A DNA stretch of 64,000 nucleotides from an uncultured Alistipes sp. (GTDB taxonomy: Bacteria > Bacteroidota > Bacteroidia > Bacteroidales > Rikenellaceae). The DNA lies in assembly GCA_949286165.1 (NCBI GenBank), contig CASDZK010000058.1, positions 1 through 64,000 on the forward strand, in the 5' to 3' direction. A model generated the notes under the pieces. The model was not told where the DNA came from. It searched no databases and was given only the letters and a program-made list of their open reading frames with translations. Below, piece after piece: positions 1 through 8,801 of this stretch; positions within the stretch are counted from its first letter, which is position 1; each line of letters opens with the position of its first letter. A program made the position numbers and the translations under genes.

Positions 1-1
1 T

Positions 2-1864
2 TACATCTGGGCGCCGACCGACGAGGCGAATCTGGCCGATTTCAAGATGGAATACCTCAATAACGGAACCTCCATTACCGAAAACGACCTGTTCAAGAAC
101 ATTCCGATCCGCCGTAACTACAAAACAAACGTGTCCGGAAATCTCCTGACTAAACAGGGCGAAATCAACGTGACGATCGATCCTGAATTCGAACAGCCCG
201 ACATCAACGACTATCCCGAACTGCGTGCCGCGCTGGCCAACGGCGGCAGCGTTACCCTGTCGGAAGACGTAACGATCAAGGCGCCGCTGGTGGTGGAAAA
301 TGACAAAACGGTCGAAATCGATCTGAACGGCCATGACATCATCAATACGACATCACTTCCCGATACCGATCCAAGATATGGAAACACCACCGTATTCGAA
401 GTGAAGGGGAATGCAACCCTGAATATCAAGGGCGACGGCGATGTTAAGGCTATCGGGACCAAGCCCGGCGAAGACGGCTACCGGATGGCTGTATATGCAT
501 ACGGCGACGCGATAGTAAACATCTACGGCGGTAATTTCTCCAACGACCAGGACTATAATAATCATAACGCACAACTCGACCTTATTTACGCGGATCAAAA
601 TGCCGTTATCAACATCTACGGCGGTACGTTCGAATCGAAAAGCGCCAACAACAGGGGTTACTGGGTGCTGAATCTGAAAGACAATTCGAATGCCGCCATC
701 AATGTATACGGCGGTACGTTCATCAATTTCGATCCTTCGAGTTCGATGACGGAAAATCCGGTTAAAAACTTCGTCGTTGCAACTTCCTCCACGGTAAAGG
801 TTAGTGGAGATCCTGCACCTAACGGGACTTACGAAGTCGTTCCCGAAGGAGGAGTGACAAGCGTTCCTGTTGAAGTAAATGATGCGGCGAGCCTGACCGA
901 AGCGTTGTCTAATCCGGTAGTGGCCAATATCGAGGTCATATCCGATATCGACCTCTCGGAAAAGAACGTTGAAGAACTTACTTTCGAAGAGCATAAAACC
1001 ATCGACATCAAAAAGGATGCAACCATTCAGCTCGGCAATACGAACTGGCTTACGGCAGAAAAGGGTCTGACCCTGACCGGCGAAGGGAGCATCGATAACA
1101 CGTCGGAAAATAACAGCAGCCTGGGTGCAGGTTACCAGAAATCACTGATTCACGTGAAGAGCGGAGATTGCGTGATCGACGGCATTACCCTGATCAATGA
1201 CCCGGAATACCATTGGCACGGCAGTGAATCAACGGGTCGTCCTTACAACAGCGCGGCCATCTCCTACTGGAACGATACGAACGTGACCATAAAAAACGCG
1301 AAGATCATTTCGGGCGAATTTACCGTTTGCGGTATGGGACGCGACGTTGCTAACGGAGAAATCTCCCTTATCGACAGTTATTTCGAGTCCACCTCCTCGA
1401 ATAAGGATAATGGTCAGCACTGGGCTTACGCGATGCGTCTGTTCGGTTCGAAAATACGGATCGACAACTGCGAGGTCAAGGGCATTCAGGGCGGCGTTTC
1501 TATCGAAGGGTGTCAGGACGCAGTCATCAATGGCGGTAAATACTACACGGTAAATACGCCGGGACAGAAAGATGCCTTTTATGCGTTATACATAACTAAC
1601 GGGGCAAAAGTCACGATCACGGACGGAAAGTTTTCCGCAGCCAATGACTGGTCGGGATTGCAGATCGAAGGCACGAGCGCTGTCGTGTCGGGCGACAATG
1701 ACACAGGTCTGCCGAGCGGAAGCGTTATCCTGAAGGGCGGCAAGTTCAGCGGCAAGGCTTACAATCATGAAACCCGCACTATTTACGCTCCGGCCAGCGG
1801 TTATAAGTGGCAGGCGCTCGAAAACGATCCCGACGGTTTGAAATGGGAAGTCGTAGCCGAATAG
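2..1864 (+). CDS. Fimbrillin-like surface protein with beta-helix domain, 5' end missing
   Basis: The frame is open from base 2, so the N-terminus lies outside the window and 620 residues are visible. The first ~65 residues (NIPIRRNYKTNVSGNLLT, then a TIDPEF segment) match the end of the fimbrillin-type domain seen in Bacteroidales surface proteins (DUF6562-like). The rest looks like a right-handed parallel beta-helix: short repeats around INIYGGTF / INVYGGTF at roughly residues 170-240, a second repeat block from about 290, and many Asn/Gly/Thr turns. No catalytic residues are obvious, so it is more likely structural or adhesive than an enzyme. It was probably exported as a lipoprotein, but the signal is not in view. 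It ends in TAG. The fimbrillin assignment is by motif; the beta-helix is inferred from repeat pattern. Confidence 0.72.
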   Translation, partial: YIWAPTDEANLADFKMEYLNNGTSITENDLFKNIPIRRNYKTNVSGNLLTKQGEINVTIDPEFEQPDINDYPELRAALANGGSVTLSEDVTIKAPLVVENDKTVEIDLNGHDIINTTSLPDTDPRYGNTTVFEVKGNATLNIKGDGDVKAIGTKPGEDGYRMAVYAYGDAIVNIYGGNFSNDQDYNNHNAQLDLIYADQNAVINIYGGTFESKSANNRGYWVLNLKDNSNAAINVYGGTFINFDPSSSMTENPVKNFVVATSSTVKVSGDPAPNGTYEVVPEGGVTSVPVEVNDAASLTEALSNPVVANIEVISDIDLSEKNVEELTFEEHKTIDIKKDATIQLGNTNWLTAEKGLTLTGEGSIDNTSENNSSLGAGYQKSLIHVKSGDCVIDGITLINDPEYHWHGSESTGRPYNSAAISYWNDTNVTIKNAKIISGEFTVCGMGRDVANGEISLIDSYFESTSSNKDNGQHWAYAMRLFGSKIRIDNCEVKGIQGGVSIEGCQDAVINGGKYYTVNTPGQKDAFYALYITNGAKVTITDGKFSAANDWSGLQIEGTSAVVSGDNDTGLPSGSVILKGGKFSGKAYNHETRTIYAPASGYKWQALENDPDGLKWEVVAE

Positions 1865-2288
1865 CGAAAGGCACGTACAGCACAAATCGGTCATTGACCG
1901 TTAAAAACGCACAATCCGCAGGAGCTTGGCCGCTCCTGCGGATACAAAGGGAAAGACGAAACAGGTTCTTTCAAAACAAATCGCAAACCGTAGGGATGCG
2001 GCGATCCTTTCGGAAACGGCCCGGCCATCGCCCCCGATCGGCAGGCCGGCCGCATATCCGCAATAAGGCGCCAGCGAAAGTCCGAACGGGGAATAGATCA
2101 AAGCTCCCGGAACGGACTGCGAAATATAATCCGTCAGGCTCATCCGCCCATAAAAACGCAGACCGGGCACCGGCCGTATAATTTTTTCCGATAAACTCAT
2201 TCGCATTTACAATTAGGAAATCCGTAAAATATCCCGTTACTTTGTATAACCAAAAAACCAAAAATAAACCTTTGTAAATATTACGACT
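1865..2288. other. Intergenic region with a terminator-like hairpin
   Basis: This 424-base interval holds an inverted repeat at 1914-1925 / 1932-1943 (ATCCGCAGGAGC arms, 6-base loop) that probably ends transcription of the surface-protein gene. The remainder becomes AT-rich just before the rubrerythrin start. An open minus-strand frame covers 1901-2206, but I cannot relate it to a protein family. TTACTTTG near 2238 is a weak match to the Bacteroidota -7 element. Confidence 0.5.
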
Positions 2289-2840
2289 ATGAGCAAGAAA
2301 TTCATCTGCACCGTATGCGGTTACGTACACACGGGCGATACGCCTCCCGAACAATGTCCCCAATGCAAACAACCGGCTTCCAAATTCAAGGAGCTGGTAG
2401 AAACCGATGAAATCAGCTGGGCCGACGAACACCGTCTGGGCGTAGCGAAAGACGTGGATGCGGAAGTGCTGGAAGGTCTGAAGGCCCATTTCATGGGCGA
2501 ATGCACCGAAGTGGGCATGTATCTGGCCATGAGCCGCCAGGCGGATCGCGAAGGTTATCCCGAAGTAGGGGAAGCCTACAAACGCATCGCCTGGGAAGAA
2601 GCGGAACACGCCGCCAAATTCGCGGAACTGTTAGGCGAAGTGGTATGGGACACCAAGACCAACCTGAAAGCCCGCATGGACGCGGAAGCCGGAGCCTGCG
2701 AAGACAAGAAGCGCATCGCCACCCGCGCCAAACAACTGGGACTGGACGCCATTCACGATACCGTACATGAAATGTGCAAGGACGAAGCGCGCCACGGTCA
2801 GGTATTCCAGGGACTTTACAAACGCCTGTTCGAGAAATAA
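2289..2840 (+). CDS. rbr: Rubrerythrin, reverse domain order
   Basis: A non-haem diiron peroxidase that reduces hydrogen peroxide in the cytoplasm of anaerobes. The rubredoxin-like iron site comes first (CTVCGY at residues 8-13 and CPQCK near 23-27). A ferritin-like four-helix domain follows with diiron ligands visible in [19 protein letters not shown] and [10 protein letters not shown]. This is the reverse of classical rubrerythrin, where the rubredoxin domain is C-terminal. Length 183 is normal for the reverse type. The gene stands alone, followed by a strong hairpin, so it is probably monocistronic. Confidence 0.93.
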   Translation: MSKKFICTVCGYVHTGDTPPEQCPQCKQPASKFKELVETDEISWADEHRLGVAKDVDAEVLEGLKAHFMGECTEVGMYLAMSRQADREGYPEVGEAYKRIAWEEAEHAAKFAELLGEVVWDTKTNLKARMDAEAGACEDKKRIATRAKQLGLDAIHDTVHEMCKDEARHGQVFQGLYKRLFEK

Positions 2841-2851
2841 GCCCGAAACGG

Positions 2852-2900
2852 GAAACAGCAACGAAGGGAGCCGAAAAACGGTTCCCTTCGTTGCTGTTTC
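2852..2900. terminator. Bidirectional terminator hairpin
   Basis: Perfect 18-base inverted repeat, arms 2852-2869 and 2883-2900 (GAAACAGCAACGAAGGGA), between the convergent rubrerythrin and DUF3089 genes. A/T-rich loop with AAAAAC; no long T-run on the plus side. Confidence 0.8.
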
Positions 2901-2911
2901 TCCCTCTCCGT

Positions 2912-3934
2912 TCACGGGTTCAGCCCGCTTTTCCCGAAAGCGGCGATCCGCCGGTCGATATTCCGCTGGATGTTCAGAAAATAAAGGTTCAACTCCTGCA
3001 CGTGGTAGTTCCCTTTCGGAAAAAGCGCGCCGATGGAAGGGATATAATACTCTTCGTCGTCCAGCCCGTCGATGACGAGCGTACGGGAAACCGTATCGAT
3101 CCGACCCCCGACTCTCCCGACCAGCGTATCCGAAACGCCGGAAGCCCGGAAAAAGACGGAACCCGCGTTGGCCGAAGGAGGTGCATACGCCGTATCGGTC
3201 CTCCAGTTCAGGGGATTGATGCATACGGCGTTGTTCCGGAACAGCGGAGAGACGGCCCCGGTATCGGACACGCTGTTGAAACAGACGACGACCCCGCAGT
3301 CCGTGGAATCGGCCGCCGGTTTCAGCAACGGATATTCGGACAATTCCGAACGGTCGATCGAAAAACCGAAGACGTAGGCCGCGACCATGCGGTCATATTG
3401 TTCCTCCGTCAAGGTATGTTTCAACAGTTCCACCACCGCTTTGGCCCCCTGACTGTGCCCGGCCAGCAGAAAAGGACGTCCCTCGTTGAAATGTTCCATA
3501 TAATATTCGAAGGCCCGCACGATATCGCCATGAGCGGCGGCATACCGCGCGTCGATCTCCGTAACCGGTCCGAACCAGACGTTCATGGTAATCTGACGGT
3601 AATAGGGCGAAAAAAAACGGCAGCTTTCGCCGAACAGCGCGGCGGCCAACCGGTTGGAACCGTCCACTGCCGCCCGTTGCGACGCATCGCGGACATTCAT
3701 ATAACAACAGGTATCTCCCCTTTCGTCCGGCCAGCTCCATACGCACGTAGGCGCGATATAAAATACGTCCGCCCGCCTGCCGACGGTATCGGCAGAACGA
3801 TACCACATGCAGCTGTCGGCATAATCGGGCGCTTCGGGCAGAAACGCGACGTTATCCGGACGCGGGGTACAGGCCAAACAACCCGCCGCCGCCATACATG
3901 CCGCCATGCGCGGCACGACCGTTCTTTTTTTCAT
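2912..3934 (-). CDS. DUF3089-type alpha/beta hydrolase, predicted lipoprotein
   Basis: 340 residues. An N-terminal signal region with a lipobox-like AAAGC near residue 19 suggests lipidation and export. The body matches DUF3089 alpha/beta hydrolases: DVFYIAPTC, then a nucleophile elbow GHSQGA, then conserved VCFNS and CINPLNW stretches. Substrate is unknown for the family. The start ATG overlaps the stop of the upstream membrane gene (ATGA at 3931-3934), so it is translationally coupled in an operon with the ECF sigma factor at 4333-4878. That places it in a regulated envelope set, not in constitutive metabolism. Confidence 0.82.
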   Translation of the reverse strand: MKKRTVVPRMAACMAAAGCLACTPRPDNVAFLPEAPDYADSCMWYRSADTVGRRADVFYIAPTCVWSWPDERGDTCCYMNVRDASQRAAVDGSNRLAAALFGESCRFFSPYYRQITMNVWFGPVTEIDARYAAAHGDIVRAFEYYMEHFNEGRPFLLAGHSQGAKAVVELLKHTLTEEQYDRMVAAYVFGFSIDRSELSEYPLLKPAADSTDCGVVVCFNSVSDTGAVSPLFRNNAVCINPLNWRTDTAYAPPSANAGSVFFRASGVSDTLVGRVGGRIDTVSRTLVIDGLDDEEYYIPSIGALFPKGNYHVQELNLYFLNIQRNIDRRIAAFGKSGLNP

Positions 3935-4314
3935 GCCTTCCTCTCTTTCATTTTACACCCGATCACGCGGTCCGCCAGCAGTTGCAGCAACAACAGCAAC
4001 AGCAGAACACTCCCCACGGCAACGGGCAACTGCAACGAATCGGATTCCCATGCGGGGAGACGCCATTCCGGAAACAGACCGCTCCGGAAAACGTCGAAAG
4101 AAACGCCCCAATATTTCAACCCCTGCCAAAGGCCGGTCCCGGCCGCTCCGACCGCCGCCGCAACAAGCACCGCCGCCCGCAGCCGGATTCTCCTTTGCCG
4201 TCGCTTTCCGGCCAGAACCGCCGCCTGCAAAATGCGCCCGTTCATCCCTTCCGGCGCCTTTTCCTGCGGCAAGGCGGCGAACCATTCCCGCCACCGGTCT
4301 TCTTCCGTATGCAT
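3931..4314 (-). CDS. Small membrane protein downstream of ECF sigma factor, possible anti-sigma factor
   Basis: 127 residues: a soluble N-terminal ~45 residues (EEDRWREWFAALPQEKAPEGM), a basic stretch, one membrane segment near residues 46-60 and a second very Leu-rich one near 98-113, and a charged C-tail. The layout (cytoplasmic N-terminus followed by membrane segments, directly after an ECF sigma gene) is typical of anti-sigma or sigma-linked regulators in Bacteroidota. I see no zinc-binding anti-sigma (ZAS) HxxxCxxC motif, so the role is inferred from position. The stop overlaps the start of the DUF3089 gene by 4 bases. Confidence 0.6.
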   Translation of the reverse strand: MHTEEDRWREWFAALPQEKAPEGMNGRILQAAVLAGKRRQRRIRLRAAVLVAAAVGAAGTGLWQGLKYWGVSFDVFRSGLFPEWRLPAWESDSLQLPVAVGSVLLLLLLLQLLADRVIGCKMKERKA

Positions 4315-4332
4315 ATTCCGTTCTCCTTTCGT

Positions 4333-4878
4333 TTATTTTTCTCCGGCCAGCATCAACCCTCTCAATTTCTTTCGGATCCGATGCAGCTTTACTTTGACAT
4401 TGGCCGCTGACAAGCCGGTAATCGCCGACAGCTCTTCCACGCTCTTCTTTTCCCGATAAAACAGCAGCACCAGCAACGCCTCTTCCGGCGGCAACCGGCG
4501 CAAGGCCGCTTCCAACGCCTGCAACCGTTCCTCCCGGTCGGGAAATTCCTCTTCGGGCGCCTCTCCGGAAAGCCGCTCCCAAACCGTTTCGTCGGAGGAA
4601 AACCGCACTCTCCTTTTCCGGATTTTCGACACGGCGCAGTTATAGGCGATCCGGTAAAGCCACGTAGAAAACGCGCTTTCGCCGCGGTAGCCGGGCAACG
4701 CATGCAACACCTTCATAAAAATATCCTGCGTCAGCTCTTCCGCGTCCTCCCGGTTGCCCACCACCCGGACGACTAATCCGAACACCCGTTCGGAATGCTT
4801 TTCCAGCAACCTCCCGAACGCCTCGGCATCGCCGTTCCGCACTCCTTCGATAATCCGTTTGTCGTCAGTACCCGTCAT
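4333..4878 (-). CDS. RNA polymerase sigma-70 factor, ECF type
   Basis: 181 residues. Region 2 is clear (GNREDAEELTQDIFMKVLHAL followed by FSTWLYRIAYN), and region 4.2 carries the helix-turn-helix (LPPEEALLVLLFY, then SAITGLSAANVKVKLHRIRKKL). Region 1 and the region-3 domain are absent, as expected of ECF factors. It heads a three-gene operon with the membrane protein and the DUF3089 lipoprotein and ends 18 bases before the next start. It most likely directs transcription of an envelope or stress set, perhaps its own operon. The target promoter is not identifiable here. Confidence 0.9.
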   Translation of the reverse strand: MTGTDDKRIIEGVRNGDAEAFGRLLEKHSERVFGLVVRVVGNREDAEELTQDIFMKVLHALPGYRGESAFSTWLYRIAYNCAVSKIRKRRVRFSSDETVWERLSGEAPEEEFPDREERLQALEAALRRLPPEEALLVLLFYREKKSVEELSAITGLSAANVKVKLHRIRKKLRGLMLAGEK

Positions 4879-4950
4879 GTCCTCAGGACCGTTTATTCTT
4901 ATAGACGCGGTCCGCCCGCGCCGGTTACAAAACCGGCCCTGATTTTTCCG

Positions 4951-7900
4951 CTACCGAAAAGCGATCTCGGTAATCCCGGCCTCCGCCACTTCGCAAACCT
5001 GCGTCTTCCCGGTCCGGGAATCGAATATCCGCAACCTGTCGGGACCGGTACTCTGCACACGGACGCGAATGCCGCGACCGGCAGGACGGACATCCAGCAC
5101 GCTCGTGGTATTGGCTTCGGGCATGACTCCCACGCCCCTTCGCACCGTAACCGTCTCTATCCGCCCCCGGCGCACCGCAACCGGAAACTCTTTCCCGTTC
5201 AGTTGCAAAACCGTTCCGTGTTCCGACGCGCCGCTCCACCAGTCGATGTTCAGCAGGTAAATGGTCCGGCAATCCGCTTCGTCCCAGGCCGCGAATTCGA
5301 TGCAGGGCATCTTCGCGATCCATCCCCTTTCGGTCTCCCCGGATAATGTCTCTTCCGCCGTCTCCCGCAACGTCCGTTCATACGCTTCGCGGATTTCCGG
5401 TTCCGCCGGATACCGGTTTTGCGGGAAATAGACGACCCGGCCCTTGCCCAACCGACGTTCCGTCCGGTCCGTCAAATTCCGGTAACCTTCGCCCAGCAAC
5501 TCCCGCAAAACGCCGTCCTCCTCCGGCAGCGACGCCGGAAGTTCCGGCCGCAGTTCCGTATTCAGATGCGCGCGCGAAAGCACCAGTGTTCCGCCCCGCT
5601 CCACAAACTCCTTCAACCGCCGGAAATCCGACTCGTCGTAGGTATTCCATCCCAGAAAAACCAGCACCTTATACCGGTTCAGCACATCCGAAGGCGCCTC
5701 CACCGGCAAAAGGTCCACACAGCCGTAAGGCGTTGCCGTATAACGGCCGTCGGACCTCTTGCTGTTCCCGTAAATCGCGTCGAGCCGGGCATCGGGATAA
5801 TATACTTTCAGCAAATCGAAACTCTCGCCCGCAGGCCCGAATTTCCACGCATCGCCGGACTGTCCCCAGACGGAGGAACGGCCGAAACATTTCCAGGCGT
5901 CGTCGCGCCCCTGCAACACCCCGATATTAACGTGCAGATCGCCCTGTCGGCTATGCGTCTGTATATAATCCAACAACTTATGCTGTTCCGCCAGATGGGC
6001 CCGGCCCGACCCGGTATATCGGTCGTTCAGATACTCGTCCGTCCACAACGCCTCCTCGGTATTGATATGGGAAGAACCGTGCAGGTAAGCCACGGCCAAC
6101 GACAGGAAAAAGCGGTCCGCATGCGCCTGTTCCGTAAAAGGCCGGGACCCCCACTGCATGGCATGCAGCGTACCGTATTCCCGTTTGCCGTAAGCGCGGG
6201 AGGCCCCGCGCAACGACGACATGACGACCTCTTCCGGTCCGTACATCTGTTCGGCTCCCAACCAGTCGTATCCTACCTGATAGAAATAACGGAACAGGGT
6301 GGAAGGTCCGGTATGGCGGGTACTTTCGCCCTTCGCGCTCCGCAGGTTGTTCCGGAACATCTCCGCGCCCCCGGCCATGTCGCCCGCACCGGTCGGATCG
6401 AAAAAGTTATAGACCTTACCCTCTTTATGAATCGGCCGCGTCTTGACGAAAATGCCGCCGTAAGGACGGTGGCGGGCCGTCATGTCCGACCAAAGCCCTT
6501 CCCAGGGCCAGTTTCCCCAATAGTAGAAGCCGCCGTCGTTTTCGTGCGCCTGCTTTCCCCTGAAAAAGGGACTTTCCAACTGCTCCAACGGCGGATTGAT
6601 ATTCCAACCCGCCAGCGTCCGCCCTTCCACCTGCCAGGCGAACGGCATCCGCAGCCCTTCCAGCAACGACACCTGCCGGCGCATCCACAACGAATCGATA
6701 TGTCGTACGCCACTCCACTGGTACGAAGGGCGGAACTGATACCAGTTGCCCACCCGTTCGCGGACATACCATTTGAAAAAATGATCATACTCCGGACGGT
6801 TGTTGTCCAGGTAAATTTCATCGCCGGAAGAGAGGAAAACGCCGTCGGCCTTCCGTTCCAATACCCGGATGTTCTCGAACCGTTCCGTCCGGTCCGCCGT
6901 TTTAAAGGACAAAACGCCCTTCGCTCCCGCTTTTCCCGTACGGAACGATACGGTATGCAACCCCGTTTCCGCAAACATCCGTTCCCGCTCCGCCGGCGTT
7001 ATGCTCCCGCCGGCTTCCATCTCCAACGACGCGCCGGGACGGTTCACTTCGACCAGAACGCCGAACTCCCCGTCGGCCGCCGCATAGGGCGGTACGGCGA
7101 TAATCTCGATCTCCCTCGCGCTCTCCTCCACGATTTCCAGTTTTCGCAAAGCGTAGGGAAACGAGGCCGGAACCTCGCTCTTTACCAATTCCACCTCCAG
7201 TTCTCCGCTGCCCGACAACCCTTCCGGCAGCGGGACCCAGAAATCCGCAACGTTCGACGCCCGGTCGAAACAACGCCCCCGGAAAAGGGCCTTCCCGTTC
7301 CACCGCACCTCCCATTCGGGCCAGTTGCGCGACACCAGATTCATCCCTACCCAATAGTTCGTCTTGCCGGGCCGGTATTTCTCATACGGCAGCTCCACCG
7401 CGGAGCGTCCCGGCTGCGACAACCGCGGCGTCCCCATCCGGCACTCCCCGGAAAAACCGCTTCCGCCCGTACGGACCAGCACGCAGGCCACGTTTTCCGG
7501 CAGTTCGATCTCCTGCCGGATCACGCTGTCCGTCCGGCTTCCCGCCGGAACATCCATCCGAAACGTCAGGTCCGCCGCGTCGAAAATGTCGTCGGGATGG
7601 CGGCCCGGTCGTTCCAGATAGACCTCCAGATCCATGCCCAACCGCCCGGTCTCGGAAAACCGCAACCGATCCGTCGTTACCGGCACCTCCAAAACCGTTT
7701 TTCCGGGTGCCAACGCTTTTCCGCTTACCCGGTTCCAGGCATACCGCCCGAACTCCTCCCCGGCTCCTTGAAAAAGCAATCGGTAACCGTCAGCGACGGG
7801 TTCCAGATAATCGTCGATCCAATATTCCCACCTCCGAAAAGCCGATTCCCCCCGACCGCCGGTAGGTTGTACCGTACCGCCGCACACCCGCAGCCATTTC

Positions 7901-8091
7901 CGCGTCGGCCGTCCGCGGTCCGCAAACTCGACGCGAGCCGTCACATGGTCCCCCGGCTCCAACCGGCCGACGCCGGCTTCGGTTTCCGGGCTCCAGATTT
8001 CCCGGTTCCACTCTTCGTATTTTCCGGACTGGGCGTTCAGCGACAAAGCCGACGCCAGACATCCGGCCGCCCACAGCATCCTGTTTATCAT
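4951..8091 (-). CDS. Very large secreted protein, possible glycoside-hydrolase-like enzyme
   Basis: 1046 residues with a signal peptide (MINRMLWAAGCLASALSLNAQ). I do not recognise a named family. Residues ~20-400 look beta-rich (repeated sandwich-type strands). The middle (~410-760) is rich in Trp/Tyr/Asp, for example GVFLSSGDEIYLDN, GNWYQFRPSYQWSGVRH, FAWQVEGRTLAGWNINP and GGFYYWGNWPWEGLWSD, which resembles the substrate-binding face of a TIM-barrel carbohydrate enzyme. Around 800-850, YKVLVFLGWNTYDESDFRRLKEFVERGGTLV looks like the glutamine-amidotransferase-like domain found in GH42-type beta-galactosidases. The C-terminus is a short beta domain. It is a single gene between the sigma operon and a divergent membrane gene. 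The enzyme assignment is inference; catalytic acids cannot be named. Confidence 0.6.
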   Translation of the reverse strand: MINRMLWAAGCLASALSLNAQSGKYEEWNREIWSPETEAGVGRLEPGDHVTARVEFADRGRPTRKWLRVCGGTVQPTGGRGESAFRRWEYWIDDYLEPVADGYRLLFQGAGEEFGRYAWNRVSGKALAPGKTVLEVPVTTDRLRFSETGRLGMDLEVYLERPGRHPDDIFDAADLTFRMDVPAGSRTDSVIRQEIELPENVACVLVRTGGSGFSGECRMGTPRLSQPGRSAVELPYEKYRPGKTNYWVGMNLVSRNWPEWEVRWNGKALFRGRCFDRASNVADFWVPLPEGLSGSGELEVELVKSEVPASFPYALRKLEIVEESAREIEIIAVPPYAAADGEFGVLVEVNRPGASLEMEAGGSITPAERERMFAETGLHTVSFRTGKAGAKGVLSFKTADRTERFENIRVLERKADGVFLSSGDEIYLDNNRPEYDHFFKWYVRERVGNWYQFRPSYQWSGVRHIDSLWMRRQVSLLEGLRMPFAWQVEGRTLAGWNINPPLEQLESPFFRGKQAHENDGGFYYWGNWPWEGLWSDMTARHRPYGGIFVKTRPIHKEGKVYNFFDPTGAGDMAGGAEMFRNNLRSAKGESTRHTGPSTLFRYFYQVGYDWLGAEQMYGPEEVVMSSLRGASRAYGKREYGTLHAMQWGSRPFTEQAHADRFFLSLAVAYLHGSSHINTEEALWTDEYLNDRYTGSGRAHLAEQHKLLDYIQTHSRQGDLHVNIGVLQGRDDAWKCFGRSSVWGQSGDAWKFGPAGESFDLLKVYYPDARLDAIYGNSKRSDGRYTATPYGCVDLLPVEAPSDVLNRYKVLVFLGWNTYDESDFRRLKEFVERGGTLVLSRAHLNTELRPELPASLPEEDGVLRELLGEGYRNLTDRTERRLGKGRVVYFPQNRYPAEPEIREAYERTLRETAEETLSGETERGWIAKMPCIEFAAWDEADCRTIYLLNIDWWSGASEHGTVLQLNGKEFPVAVRRGRIETVTVRRGVGVMPEANTTSVLDVRPAGRGIRVRVQSTGPDRLRIFDSRTGKTQVCEVAEAGITEIAFR

Positions 8092-8289
8092 TTCTTCATT
8101 TATATATTATAACGAATCACGCAATTCCCGTTTCAACCGCGGAAACATACAAATATAGGCAATTTCTCCCGTCCCGGCGGTTCTGCCATGATAATCCTTC
8201 CGAAAAAATTTCCCCGGCCGACGTAACCTTTTTCCCCCTGCCGCGTCCAACAGGCAAAACATTTTCAACCATCTTAAAAAACAAAAAAC

Positions 8290-8700
8290 ATGATTCATTC
8301 ATTTCTTGCCCCTACCTTCATCATCGGCATCCTTTGCTATTTCGTGTACAAAATTTTCGCGCTGTACGCCCGTCGGCGCGAACGCCTCCTGTTCATCGAA
8401 AAACTCTCCGAAATCTCCCTGCCGAACCGTTTTCCGGCCGCCGACCTGCCGGAATGGTCCCCCGCCGACAACAGCCGGTTCATCGCCCTGCGCATCGCCC
8501 TGACGCTATGCGGCATGGGACTGGGCCTGCTCATCGGATACCTGCTTCCCTCGCACGACGGAAACTATTCGGAACTCCTGTGTACCGCCTGCATGCTGTT
8601 TTTCGGCGGTTTGGGCACGCTGGCCGCCTTTATCCTCGAATACAAGGTGTTTTCCGGGTCCGGACGCCGTTATCCTACCGATCCGGAACGGAAAGCATGA
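8290..8700 (+). CDS. DUF6249-like membrane protein
   Basis: 136 residues: an N-terminal membrane helix (FIIGILCYFVYKIFALY), the sequence ARRRERLLFIEKL just inside, a linker with FPAADLPEW, and two C-terminal membrane helices (LRIALTLCGMGLGLLIGYLL and LLCTACMLFFGGLGTLAAFIL). The arrangement matches a small Bacteroidota family often found near ECF sigma genes. Biochemical role unknown. It is transcribed away from the large secreted protein and ends at a bidirectional terminator. The ATG at 8290 is chosen because the hydrophobic segment begins directly after it. Confidence 0.65.
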   Translation: MIHSFLAPTFIIGILCYFVYKIFALYARRRERLLFIEKLSEISLPNRFPAADLPEWSPADNSRFIALRIALTLCGMGLGLLIGYLLPSHDGNYSELLCTACMLFFGGLGTLAAFILEYKVFSGSGRRYPTDPERKA

Positions 8701-8708
8701 CCCGGTCC

Positions 8709-8754
8709 GTATGAAAAACAGCGAGGATACCGGTATCCCCGCTGTTTTTCATAC
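8709..8754. terminator. Bidirectional terminator
   Basis: Perfect 15-base inverted repeat (GTATGAAAAACAGCG at 8709-8723; complement at 8740-8754) between two convergent genes. The arms themselves provide A- and T-tracts for both directions. Confidence 0.85.
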
Positions 8755-8801
8755 CCCCGAAACGATGCAAATCTAATTCAAACTCCCCCCAAAAACTCGA
8801 T

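Noticed and set aside
1901-2206. 101-codon minus-strand frame
   Set aside because: No family match, start or promoter; treated as intergenic.
2774-4459. Long plus-strand frame of 561 codons
   Set aside because: It lies opposite the DUF3089 gene and the membrane protein, has low-complexity Arg/Pro-rich content and no family motif.
5419-8112. 897-codon plus-strand frame
   Set aside because: It mirrors the large secreted protein on the other strand; composition (His/Arg/Pro/Gln-rich) is typical of a shadow frame.
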